Below, one piece after another: positions 22,951 through 30,729 of a stretch of DNA of 41,185 nucleotides. The stretch lies in assembly GCA_013178275.1 (NCBI GenBank), contig JABLWZ010000033.1:1-41185 (forward strand). Direction: 5' to 3'. The notes beneath the pieces were generated by a model. The model saw only the letters and a list, made by a program, of their open reading frames with translations, was not told the DNA's origin and ran no database searches. Each line of letters opens with the position of its first letter. Position 1 is the stretch's first letter. The position numbers and the translations under genes were made by a program. The stretch is from Bacillota bacterium. Lineage in GTDB: Bacteria > Bacillota > Ch66 > Ch109.

Positions 22951-23608
22951 CCGACTTGACCAAAAAGGTCACCACATTAGACCTTTAGATGTTTAAGCAA
23001 TGCGGTAACATCACTTGGATTCGTTGTTTGATCAGTAGTGAAAGGCCCTTTATAGAAATCACACCGATCAGGATCGGTGCAAGCTTTCTGATGAACTTCT
23101 TGATGCTAATCCCCATCATCGCCTCGATGTATCTGATGACGGCAAGAGCCGCAAATACGACCGTCAGGTGAGCGTCAATCGAATCGCGTTTGTGATGGAA
23201 TATCGGCCCGGCTTTCAAGTCTGATTTTGATATTCGGAACGACTTTTCAACCTGGAAAAGCTGATGGTACGCGTCGATCACTTCCTGTGCGGGAATACGC
23301 AGATCGGTAACGTAGCCCTTGACTCCCTGCCTTACGACGAGCCTCCTCGACCAATGCGACATTGATTTCGCGTTTGTCGCCCTTGATCATCAGGAAGCGG
23401 TTCGTTTGATGTCCGCTTTCTTCTCCACGATCTTCTGCGCTTTCGCGACGGTCTTCTCGATGTTTGAAATATCCAATCATATACTCAAACGCCCTTATAG
23501 TAAAGGCTGGAGGTAACCACATTTTCAGGTCGCGTTTTTAGAAAATGGCTTAATATCAGCGTTTTGACCATGTCTATTCTCAAAAAACATGATGAGCGGT
23601 CAAGTCAG
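22951..23608. mobile_element. Internally deleted IS1634-like insertion sequence
   Basis: The element is 658 bp with terminal inverted repeats CCGACTTGACC at 22951-22961 and GGTCAAGTCAG at 23598-23608, matching at 10 of 11 positions. It carries only the C-terminal part of a DDE transposase on the minus strand. Direct copies of a 109/110-bp target flank it precisely. Members of the IS1634 family (IS1634, IS1549) are known for unusually long and variable direct repeats at the insertion site, which fits. Autonomous members are about 1.5-2 kb, so this is a non-autonomous remnant. Confidence 0.85.
22985..23522 (-). pseudogene. Transposase remnant, IS1634/IS4-type DDE family
   Basis: Minus-strand translation gives GVKGYVTDLRIPAQEVIDAY and then YHQLFQVEKSFRISKSDLKA and IFHHKRDSIDAHLTVVF. 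This is the C-terminal E-containing signature of IS4/IS1634 transposases; the E follows the tyrosine by seven residues and the K lies seven further on. Upstream coding (KGDKREINVALVEEARRKAG, and before it KAQKIVEKKADIKR) lies in shifted frames, so at least two frameshifts are present. The first two catalytic aspartates are gone. It cannot make an active transposase. Confidence 0.85.
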
Positions 23609-23717
23609 GAGATACTGGTCAACGCCGGGCTGATGGACTCGTGCGGCCTGGAGGTCCCCCGGTCGATCCAGGGCTCCCGGTCTGCGGAGGAAAAAGGTGA
23701 ACATACAGATTTAGAAC
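23609..23717 (+). repeat. Long direct repeat, right copy (truncated cbiO tail)
   Basis: This 109-bp copy of the cbiO 3' end differs from the left copy by one missing base, which shifts the frame after IQGS. It follows the right inverted repeat directly and continues into the leader of the corrinoid adenosyltransferase. So this side keeps the original junction with the downstream gene. Confidence 0.93.
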
Positions 23718-23877
23718 GAATATTCAACAAACAGAAGGAATATTCATTCCGATGCAGAATTACCATATTCAGGCAATTGGTTTCCCCTTGCCGGCAGGTG
23801 AGGGGATTGATTTGTGCGCGCACGCGCGCGCCTGACGGTGGCGGGTTGGCTAAAAAAATAATGGGGGAGGGCATTAA
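23718..23877 (+). promoter_or_regulatory. Leader of the corrinoid adenosyltransferase gene
   Basis: The palindrome GAATATTC occurs twice, at 23718-23725 and 23738-23745, 20 bp apart start to start, which is two helical turns. A run of 19 alternating purines and pyrimidines (GC-rich, 23813-23831) could adopt Z-DNA. A ribosome site (GGGGGAGGG) precedes the GTG start. With the IS inserted upstream this leader may now need its own promoter. Confidence 0.4.
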
Positions 23878-24417
23878 GTGAATCAGGAGGCGCTGAAAAA
23901 GGGGTACGTCCAGGTGTATACCGGCAACAGCAAGGGGAAGACCACGGCCGCACTGGGCCTGGCCTTTCGGGCGATGGGGCGGGGGTTCAAGACCTACATC
24001 GGCCAGTTTATGAAGGGGCAGCACTACGCCGAGCTGGATTCAGCCCGTATGTGCCAGCCGTACATCACCATCGAGCAGTTCGGCAAGGACACCTTTATCC
24101 GGGTCCAGAACCCTCCGCTGGAAGAGGATGTGAAGATGGCGCAGGACGGTCTGGCCAAGCTCAAAAAAGCCATGCACTCTGGAGATTATGAGATAATAGT
24201 TTTCGATGAGATAAACACCGCCCACTACTTTAACCTGATCTCCACCGAGGATATGCTGGAGGTCATAAGAACCAAGCCCGACGGAGTCGAAGTGGTGTTC
24301 ACCGGCCGCTGCGCGCCGCCCGAGATTATCGAGGCGGCGGACCTGGTGACCGAAATGGTCGAGATAAAGCACTACTACCAGCAGGGCGTCCCGGCCCGCG
24401 ACGGGGTTGAGCGTTAA
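23878..24417 (+). CDS. cobA: Corrinoid adenosyltransferase (CobA/CobO/BtuR type)
   Basis: This enzyme transfers the adenosyl group of ATP to cob(I)alamin or a corrinoid precursor to make the active cofactor form. It is 179 residues. The unusual P-loop GNSKGKTTAALG lies near residue 16, followed by the conserved GRGFKTYIGQFMKG, VFDEINTAHYF with the Walker B-like acidic residues, and TGRCAPPEIIEAADLVTEM, all diagnostic of the family. GTG 23878 follows GGGGGAGGG. It lies after cbiMQO, which supplies the cobalt, so the operon handles cobalt uptake and cofactor finishing. The IS and duplication now lie between it and cbiO. Confidence 0.95.
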   Translation: MNQEALKKGYVQVYTGNSKGKTTAALGLAFRAMGRGFKTYIGQFMKGQHYAELDSARMCQPYITIEQFGKDTFIRVQNPPLEEDVKMAQDGLAKLKKAMHSGDYEIIVFDEINTAHYFNLISTEDMLEVIRTKPDGVEVVFTGRCAPPEIIEAADLVTEMVEIKHYYQQGVPARDGVER

Positions 24418-24438
24418 ACCCATCGGCTGCTAAAGCAT

Positions 24439-24468
24439 ACCAGGGCTCTCGCCAGCGAGAGCCCTGGT
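24439..24468 (+). terminator. Perfect hairpin after the adenosyltransferase gene
   Basis: ACCAGGGCTCTCG and CGAGAGCCCTGGT form a perfect 13-bp stem with loop CCAG. The following TGTACTTACTTT is T-rich but mixed. It probably ends the cobalt operon. Confidence 0.75.
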
Positions 24469-24482
24469 TGTACTTACTTTAA

Positions 24483-24517
24483 ATCATCCCGGGTACAGCG
24501 GCGTCACCCGGGATGAT
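24483..24517 (-). terminator. Hairpin at the end of the kinase gene
   Basis: ATCATCCCGGGT (24483-24494) and ACCCGGGATGAT (24506-24517) form a perfect 12-bp stem. It includes the stop codon of the minus-strand histidine kinase and can act for both converging operons. Confidence 0.65.
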
Positions 24518-26294
24518 CTATTGTGCGCCTGGCGGCCGGCAGTGTAAAAGAAAAAGTGCTCCCCGGTTTTAAAACACTTTCAGCCCAGATGCGGCCGTCA
24601 TGGTACTCGACAATCTCCTTTGAAATGGCCAGGCCCAGGCCCGTGCCTCCCATTGACTTGCCTTCGGCGGCTGCACCCTTATAGTAGCGGTCGAATAGAT
24701 AAGGCAATTCTTCCGGGGAGATGCCGGCGCCGGTATCCGTTATACTGACCAGTGCTGCGAAACCGCCGGCGGCTGTCCCGGCACCGGTGCGGGAGGACCG
24801 CGGGACATCGGCCTGGACGGTTTCGCAGCCGACGGTAATCGTCCCGCCCGGCGGCGTGTGCTTGATCGCGTTGTAGATCAGGTTGGCGAAAACCCGTTCA
24901 ATCTGGTCCGGGTCAACCTCCACGAACATTTCCGGGAGACCGGGTTCCCGGGGTTCCGGAGTGTTTAAAATGAAGTCGAGACCGGCGTCCTGGACGTCTA
25001 CCCGGTACTTGTCGAACAACTGGGAAACCATGTCGCTGACCGCTACCCGGCACAGATTGAATTTAACCCGGCGTGATTCCAGCTGGGACAGTTCGAACAG
25101 GTCCTGAATCAGCCGGTTGATTTTCAGGACCCGATTGTAGATCAGGTGGAGGTATTCGTTTTGCTCCTCCGGCTTACTGATCACCTGGTCCAGCATGGCC
25201 TTGACGTATCCCTGTACGGTGCTCAGAGGAGTCCTTAGGTCGTGGGAGATGTTGGTCAGCAGGTGGGTGCGGGATTTCTCCATCCGCAGCAGTTCTTCCT
25301 CGGCCTTTATCCGCTCCGTGATGTCCCGCGCAATCCCTTCGACAGCCACCGGCCGTCCCCGGTCATCGACAACGACTGTGCTGCGCTGCTCAATGAAGAC
25401 CGCGCTTCCATCCTCGCGTAAAATCTGCTGGTATTGGCCAATGCCCGGATGGGTATTGCCGGAGTCCGGAAAAGCCGGGTTTTCCAAGCCAGGGACCAGC
25501 TTCAGCCCATCGGCCCGCCCGGCGTAAAAATCGTCTGGAGTGTACCCGGTGATGGCCAGGGCGGCGGGACTCACGTAATCGAAGCCGGGCGTCGGAACCA
25601 GCCGGTAGCGGTAGATCAGGTCCGGGGAGTTTTCCGCCAGCATCCGCAGGCGGGTCTCGCTAACGGTCAGGCTGGTCCGGATTCGCTGGTAATAGGCGAG
25701 GAGGATGCCGATGGACAGAAGAAACGTCATAGCGCCGGCGGTCAGGTAGCCCCAGGGAGCGAGCCACTCCACATTCCTTAACAACGGATAGTTGCCCAGG
25801 TGCAGCCCGGTCAGGACAAAAGCCCATCCGGTAATACGCTGTCCGGTGACCTCAATATTCCCGGCTCTGAGAAAAGCCAACCCGGTCCAGAAATAGATAA
25901 CCAACACTCCCAGTGCGATTGGGAGCAAAACGAGGGTCAGAGGGATTGTGAAAAGAGCTGCCAGCACAATCCAGCCAACACATAGCCAAACCCAGACGGT
26001 CCACGGTTTTGGCAGCTTTTTCCCGATAAAATTGATGGCTCCCCAACCGAGAAAGAAGCCTCCGATAAGGCAGCCCAACTGGTTCATAATAAGAAAAAAA
26101 GCGGTCTGGTGTCCCTGAAAAATAGCCAGATCAAAGGAGAGTTTCAGCACCCAGCCGTAACAGCCGATCCCCCACAGGATCAAAAAGCGCCTGCGGTCGT
26201 GGGCGTAGAGGTACGAAAAGACGAGAGCCATGACCGCCTGGATAGTTATCTGGGCGGATATGGTAGGCGCATACCAGGTTAAGGTATTATCCAT
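24504..26294 (-). CDS. Membrane sensor histidine kinase with 7TM input and PAS domain
   Basis: This is the sensor half of a two-component system, 596 residues. Residues 1-205 hold about seven hydrophobic helices, an integral membrane sensor of unknown ligand. A PAS domain follows at about 215-330 (ENSPDLIYRY, then GIARDITERIKAEEE). The dimerisation domain has the phospho-acceptor H351 in NISHDLRTPLST. The ATPase domain has N471 and N475 in the N box, DTGAGIS at 520-526 and GTGLGLAISKE at 550-560. It starts 18 bp after the response regulator, so they are one operon. The unusual input and neighbours suggest it senses an envelope or membrane signal. The ligand is unknown. Confidence 0.93.
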   Translation of the reverse strand: MDNTLTWYAPTISAQITIQAVMALVFSYLYAHDRRRFLILWGIGCYGWVLKLSFDLAIFQGHQTAFFLIMNQLGCLIGGFFLGWGAINFIGKKLPKPWTVWVWLCVGWIVLAALFTIPLTLVLLPIALGVLVIYFWTGLAFLRAGNIEVTGQRITGWAFVLTGLHLGNYPLLRNVEWLAPWGYLTAGAMTFLLSIGILLAYYQRIRTSLTVSETRLRMLAENSPDLIYRYRLVPTPGFDYVSPAALAITGYTPDDFYAGRADGLKLVPGLENPAFPDSGNTHPGIGQYQQILREDGSAVFIEQRSTVVVDDRGRPVAVEGIARDITERIKAEEELLRMEKSRTHLLTNISHDLRTPLSTVQGYVKAMLDQVISKPEEQNEYLHLIYNRVLKINRLIQDLFELSQLESRRVKFNLCRVAVSDMVSQLFDKYRVDVQDAGLDFILNTPEPREPGLPEMFVEVDPDQIERVFANLIYNAIKHTPPGGTITVGCETVQADVPRSSRTGAGTAAGGFAALVSITDTGAGISPEELPYLFDRYYKGAAAEGKSMGGTGLGLAISKEIVEYHDGRIWAESVLKPGSTFSFTLPAARRTIDHPG

Positions 26295-26312
26295 CGTACC
26301 CCCTTCTTCCGG

Positions 26313-27041
26313 TCAATACCGGTGCCGGCCCGGAGTCAATGGAGCTTGGTCAGGTGTCCCGTTGAACTTGTAGCCCAGTCCCTTGACGGTCAGGATGTAT
26401 CGAGGGCGGGAAGGGTCCGGTTCGATCTTTTTGCGCAGGTTGCTGATGTGTACCGGCACCACTTTCGAGTCGATCGGACTGCTTTCGTTCCAGACCAACT
26501 GGTAAATCTGTTCGGCATTGAATATCCGGTTGGGGTTCTGCGACAGAAGGGCCAGGATCTGAAACTCCCGGGCGGAGAGAATGACGTTCGCTCCCTGGGA
26601 TCTGACGGTATAAAAGTCCAGGTGGATCTCCAGACCCGGGTATTCCAGCAGCTGGTTCTGGCCCGGGCCGCCCACCCGGGCGCGGCGCAGGTGGGCCCTG
26701 ACCCGGGCCGTCAGTTCCGCCGGGTCAAAGGGCTTGGTCATGTAATCGTCCCCGCCGATTTCCAGCCCCAATACCTTATCGAGACTCTGGTCCTTGCAGC
26801 TCAAAAAAATGATCGGGGCGGTCGAGCGGGTCCGCAGTTTTTGGCAGACCTCATAGCCGTCCAGGTCCGGCAGAACGATGTCCAGGATGATAAGCTCCGG
26901 TCTGTGGATATGGGACAACTCCAGGGCCTGCTTGCCGGTACCGGCGACCAGAACCTGATACCCCTCCCGGATCAGGTAGAGACGGATAAGATCCGATATT
27001 TCTTTTTCTTCGTCGACGACCAGAATTCTTTCCCCGGCCAT
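26313..27041 (-). CDS. OmpR/PhoB-family response regulator
   Basis: This 242-residue DNA-binding regulator has a receiver domain with acidic D10 and E11, phospho-acceptor D54 in LIILDIVLPDLDG, S81 and K103 in YMTKPFDP. The C-terminal winged-helix domain has ILSAREFQILALL and VVPVHISNLRKKIEPDP with GLGYKF. The ribosome site before ATG is weak (GGGTG, about 13 bp away). The start lies 48 bp from three 11-bp direct repeats that suit OmpR-family binding. This points to autoregulation and to control of the divergent secreted-protein genes. Confidence 0.93.
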   Translation of the reverse strand: MAGERILVVDEEKEISDLIRLYLIREGYQVLVAGTGKQALELSHIHRPELIILDIVLPDLDGYEVCQKLRTRSTAPIIFLSCKDQSLDKVLGLEIGGDDYMTKPFDPAELTARVRAHLRRARVGGPGQNQLLEYPGLEIHLDFYTVRSQGANVILSAREFQILALLSQNPNRIFNAEQIYQLVWNESSPIDSKVVPVHISNLRKKIEPDPSRPRYILTVKGLGYKFNGTPDQAPLTPGRHRY

Positions 27042-27310
27042 GAGTGTTACTGATACACCCTTCCCTATTTGGAATGTCTTTAATTTGTTTTAAGTTCTCT
27101 TTAAGTTGCCTTAAAGTTGAGGTGTTAGAATTATATAATAACGTTTTCCAACTGAAGAACCCCAGGGGAATTTTGGATTTTTTTAGACCGGTTAACTTAG
27201 ATTATATCAGAAAAAAGTCTACAGCAACCTGGAGGATTCCCCCGGCAATCGCAGCGACGGCTCGGAATCGAACAGAGGGGTTAATCACACCATTTTTAGG
27301 GAGGTACACG
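27042..27310 (+). other. Divergent intergenic region and long leader
   Basis: The 269 bp between the response regulator and the secreted protein contain the direct repeats and promoter described separately. Transcription from the TATAAT at 27134 leaves an untranslated leader of about 165 bases, rich in short complementary stretches. I found no known riboswitch. A reading frame runs through from 27044, but the ribosome site and signal peptide put the true start at 27311. Confidence 0.55.
27089..27139 (+). promoter_or_regulatory. Activator-type promoter with three 11-bp direct repeats
   Basis: TTTAAGTTCTC (27089), TTTAAGTTGCC (27100) and TTAAAGTTGAG (27111) are tandem repeats with an exact 11-bp period. 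The third replaces the -35 of a promoter whose -10 TATAAT lies at 27134-27139, 17 bp downstream. This is the layout of PhoB/PhoP-type activation by OmpR-family regulators. Confidence 0.75.
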
Positions 27311-29824
27311 ATGAAGATGAAAAGGAAACCACTGGCCTTAATGCTGTCTCTGGCATTTCTGGCGGTTATGATGATGCCCGCAGGGCTGGGCCCGGGCCCT
27401 GCTGATGCCGCGGAGCACCCCCTCTTTTTAGACCCCTATTTCTCACTATCTCCCACTGAATACCATCCGTACCAATCCATAACAGTGAGCTTCAATTTTC
27501 AATCTCGTCACTCGGGCAGCTTTAATCTATACATGTGCGAGGACGCAGACCTCACCCACGATTATTTCAAAGGCGACCCCTATTTAGCAACCAAAAACTG
27601 CGACATCGACCTGCGCGACGGTATCTATTCCGGAGCCTGGACCGTACAGGCTCCGGCCCAGCCGGGGAACTACATGTTCGTCGTGCTGGGGCCAAAGACA
27701 TATGAAGGTGCTGTAGTACCGGATCTGGAACTCGATTTCGTTACCTTCATCGTCAACCCCTACGAAACCCGGCTGGACTGCCCGGGGACCGCCCAGCCGG
27801 GAGGCAACGTCACCGTGAGCTGGGAGAACGCTTCCATACATTACGGGGCCTGGATCGGCTTCTACGACCAGGACGCCCCGGACAACCAGCCCCGGCAGAA
27901 GGTAAACCTCAACAACCTGCCCGGCAACCAGTGGACGGTCACGACCCCCAATACCCCGGGACAGTATTCCTTCAGAATCTTTCAGGATGCCCAGTACATA
28001 AAAACCGGCAGCCAGGACCTGGTGGTTGCCCATAATGCACCCACCATCACCGTGACGCCGGCGGCGGAGGTGCGCCAGGGGGAGGACATCACCGTGAGCT
28101 GGAGCAACGGCCCTCCCTTTAACAACAACGGGCACCTGGACATCTACCACCAGGGCGAGTACTACCGTCGGATCACCAGCGGGATCAGCACATCCCAGGA
28201 GATACAGGTCAAGATGGGCTGGAACATGCCCCCCGGCGTCTACCACGTGCGGATGTTTACCACCGACACCGCGGGTGAAGATGTGCTGCTGGGGGTCAGC
28301 AACGGCTTCGCGGTGGTTCCATCGTCAGCGGCGACCACCACCAGCAGCGCCCCGCCGGGCGGCGGTTATACAGCCAGTATCGCCGTTTACGAGGCGGAGG
28401 TGCGCCAGGGGGAGGACATCATCATTAGCTGGAGCAACGGCCCTCCCTACGACAACAACGGGCACCTGGACATCTACCGCCAGGACCAGTACTATAGACA
28501 GATCACCAGCGGGGTCAGCACGTCACAGGAGATACAGGTCATGATGGGCTGGAACATGCCGCCGGGGATGTACCATGTTAGGATGTACAGCGGTACCGGT
28601 GAACTGCTGGGGGTCAGCAACAGCTTCGTTGTAATCCCCTCCGCGGGAGGCCAGTCCGCCAGCGCCGGAGGCAGCGGGGGAGGCTCTGCCGCCGGCAGCG
28701 GCGGCATATCCCTGCAGGTGGGCAGCGGAACGATGACCGTGGGCGGGGCCAGCCAGGAGATCGACCCCGGGCAGGGAACCGCGCCGGTGATCGTGGAAGG
28801 CCGTACCTTCGTACCCATCCGGGCCATCGTGGAGGCCATGGGCGGGACCATGGGGTGGAACGGTGCCGAGCGGAAGGTCACCATCGACTACCAGGGAACT
28901 ACCATCGAACTGTGGATAGACCGGAGCGCCGCCCGGGTCAACGGACAGGAAAAGGCCGTGGACGGGGCTCCCTTTGTCTCGCCGACCGGCCGCACCATGC
29001 TGCCGCTGCGCTTCGTGATCGAGAACCTGGGCGCGGAGGTGCAGTGGGACGGGGCTGACCAGCGGATAACCGTCACTCCCAGCGGCCGGACGCCTTCGAC
29101 CACCACCCCGCCGGCAGTCGTCACCCCGCCGGCGGTCGTCACTCCACCGGCCACGGCGGCCGATTTTACCGGCACCTGGGAGATGACCGTCGGTGGAGAA
29201 GCCGGGCACAATCTGGTGCTTAATCAGAGCGGCAGCAGCGTCACCGGCTACTGGGGGTACGACGAGGAATCGGGCAACGATTTCAGGGGCACGGTCAGCG
29301 GCAGCACCCTGAGCGGGAAGTTCTACACCACCAACCCGGACACCGAATGGGATTTTGTAATCACCATGGCGGCCGGAGGCCAGAGCTTCGACGGGACCAA
29401 TTATTACAGCAACCCGCCGGACGCCGTGCACGGCGTGAGAGTCGGATCTCCAGCCACTCCCGCCGGTAGCTCCCTGTCGCCGGGGAGTTCGGCCACTGGT
29501 CAGGCGGCCGACGGCCCGGTGGATTTCACCGGCGACTGGAAGATTAACAACATCAATCAGGCCGTCATGACCCTGGATCAGAACGGCAGCCAGGTTACGG
29601 GGAATTTCAGGCTGGCCTCATCTGACGGGAATCAGGGTGTGCTGTATATCACCGGGACGGTGACCGGCCGGGTATTGAATGGAAAAATGAATATACCTTA
29701 CGCAGGTTCCGGGCCGCTCCCCCCCAGTTCGGGAGTAGCGTTCACTGTGACCCTGGCGGCCGACGGTCAGAGCTTTGCCGGCAGCGGCGATCAGGGCCAG
29801 GCAATGAACGGAGAGAAGATGTAG
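27311..29824 (+). CDS. Secreted multidomain protein with copper-amine-oxidase-N domain
   Basis: This exported protein has 837 residues from ATG 27311 (GGGAGGTACACG upstream). A signal peptide ends near PADAAEH (about residue 34). Four beta-sandwich-like segments follow (about 38-150, 152-245, 247-340 and 357-443). The last two are near copies opening EVRQGEDI, then SWSNGPP and GWNMPPG. A Ser/Gly linker leads to a copper-amine-oxidase N-terminal domain at about 465-590 (GRTFVPIRAIVEAMGG, LPLRFVIENLGA), a Pro/Thr linker, and two modules (617-713, 737-837) with FTGTWEM or FTGDWKI and G(T/N)-rich strands. No enzyme motif was seen. It is likely a surface or matrix protein. It shares two domains with the next gene. 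Confidence 0.82.
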   Translation: MKMKRKPLALMLSLAFLAVMMMPAGLGPGPADAAEHPLFLDPYFSLSPTEYHPYQSITVSFNFQSRHSGSFNLYMCEDADLTHDYFKGDPYLATKNCDIDLRDGIYSGAWTVQAPAQPGNYMFVVLGPKTYEGAVVPDLELDFVTFIVNPYETRLDCPGTAQPGGNVTVSWENASIHYGAWIGFYDQDAPDNQPRQKVNLNNLPGNQWTVTTPNTPGQYSFRIFQDAQYIKTGSQDLVVAHNAPTITVTPAAEVRQGEDITVSWSNGPPFNNNGHLDIYHQGEYYRRITSGISTSQEIQVKMGWNMPPGVYHVRMFTTDTAGEDVLLGVSNGFAVVPSSAATTTSSAPPGGGYTASIAVYEAEVRQGEDIIISWSNGPPYDNNGHLDIYRQDQYYRQITSGVSTSQEIQVMMGWNMPPGMYHVRMYSGTGELLGVSNSFVVIPSAGGQSASAGGSGGGSAAGSGGISLQVGSGTMTVGGASQEIDPGQGTAPVIVEGRTFVPIRAIVEAMGGTMGWNGAERKVTIDYQGTTIELWIDRSAARVNGQEKAVDGAPFVSPTGRTMLPLRFVIENLGAEVQWDGADQRITVTPSGRTPSTTTPPAVVTPPAVVTPPATAADFTGTWEMTVGGEAGHNLVLNQSGSSVTGYWGYDEESGNDFRGTVSGSTLSGKFYTTNPDTEWDFVITMAAGGQSFDGTNYYSNPPDAVHGVRVGSPATPAGSSLSPGSSATGQAADGPVDFTGDWKINNINQAVMTLDQNGSQVTGNFRLASSDGNQGVLYITGTVTGRVLNGKMNIPYAGSGPLPPSSGVAFTVTLAADGQSFAGSGDQGQAMNGEKM
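28064..28588 (+). repeat. Internal duplication in the secreted protein gene
   Basis: About 195 bp starting GCGGAGGTGCGCC at 28064 recur at 28394 with a period of 330 bp and high identity (judged by eye around 85 percent). Each codes for one beta-sandwich unit. A recent in-frame domain duplication is the simplest reading. Confidence 0.85.
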
Positions 29825-29878
29825 CCGGCGGTAAAACTCCTCTTATTAAATTAAAACTACTATGGGAGGTAAACGAAG

Positions 29879-30628
29879 ATGAAAAGGAAGTTGAGACTCT
29901 TTTTGCTGGTGTTGGCATTGGCCGTGTTCCTGCTGTCCCTGGGGTCGGCCGCCAGCGCTGCGACCATGGTCCTGCAGGTCGGGAATCCCTCGATGACCGT
30001 TGACGGGGCCGCCAAGGAGATCGATCCCGGGCAGGGAACCGCCCCGGTGATTGTCGACGACCGGACCTTCGTGCCTATCCGGGCCATCGTGGAGACCATG
30101 GGCGGGACCATGGGCTGGGAGGCGGTGGAGAAGAAGGTGACCATAGACTACCAGGGCACCACGGTTGAACTGTGGATCGGGAACGAAGAGGCCAAAATCA
30201 ACGGTCAGCAAAAGATCCTGGAGGTTGTACCGTTCGTCTCGGCAACCGGCCGCACCATGCTGCCCCTGCGCTTCGTGATCGAGAACCTGGGTGCGCAGGT
30301 GGCCTGGGACGGGGCCAGCAAGCGGATCACCATCACCTACGGTGAGGGAGACGGGGCCCAGGTGGCGAATTTTTCGGGCACCTGGATGCTGGGCAACGGC
30401 TGCCCCATGGCGCTGACCCAGAGCGGCAGCCAGGTCAGCGGCACCTATGACCAGGGTTCGTGGATGGTCAGCGGGACGGTGACCGGGAACGTGCTGGAAG
30501 CCAATTACTATAACGGCACTGACACGGTCCGCTTCCACGTGACCATGGCCGCCGACGGAAAGAGCTTTGACGGCCTCGAGTATTACAGCGATACGCCGGC
30601 CGAGCTTCACGGGGACAAGGTCGAATAG
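29879..30628 (+). CDS. Secreted copper-amine-oxidase-N domain protein, paralogue
   Basis: This exported 249-residue protein has a signal peptide ending near SAASAAT (about residue 28). A copper-amine-oxidase N-terminal domain covers about 30-155 (GRTMLPLRFVIENLG, DRTFVPIRAIVETMGG), then one C-terminal module with NFSGTWML, LTQSGSQVSGTY and VTMAADGKSFDG. These are the same two domains found at the end of the upstream gene, so it is a shortened paralogue. GGGAGG precedes ATG 29879. It lies 54 bp after the upstream gene and ends at a strong terminator, so both probably respond to the same regulator. No catalytic residues were recognised. Confidence 0.85.
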   Translation: MKRKLRLFLLVLALAVFLLSLGSAASAATMVLQVGNPSMTVDGAAKEIDPGQGTAPVIVDDRTFVPIRAIVETMGGTMGWEAVEKKVTIDYQGTTVELWIGNEEAKINGQQKILEVVPFVSATGRTMLPLRFVIENLGAQVAWDGASKRITITYGEGDGAQVANFSGTWMLGNGCPMALTQSGSQVSGTYDQGSWMVSGTVTGNVLEANYYNGTDTVRFHVTMAADGKSFDGLEYYSDTPAELHGDKVE

Positions 30629-30650
30629 ATCCGGGCCTTTCTTCTGTAAA

Positions 30651-30676
30651 AAAACGCCCCCGCCCGGGGGCGTTTT
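30651..30676. terminator. Bidirectional terminator
   Basis: AAAACGCCCCC (30651-30661) and GGGGGCGTTTT (30666-30676) form a perfect 11-bp stem with A and T tracts on both sides. It can serve both the secreted-protein genes and the minus-strand ATPase operon. Confidence 0.9.
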
Positions 30677-30729
30677 CTTCTTGTACGCCTTATCCGGCGG
30701 AACACCTGGAAGGGCGCTTATCCGCAACT

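Noticed and set aside
22951..23608. Tandem duplication by recombination rather than transposition
   Set aside because: The repeat borders coincide to the base with the terminal inverted repeats of a transposase-bearing segment, which favours insertion.
23564..23881. 105-residue plus-strand open frame after the IS
   Set aside because: It is the duplicated, frameshifted cbiO tail fused by chance to IS end sequence and leader DNA.
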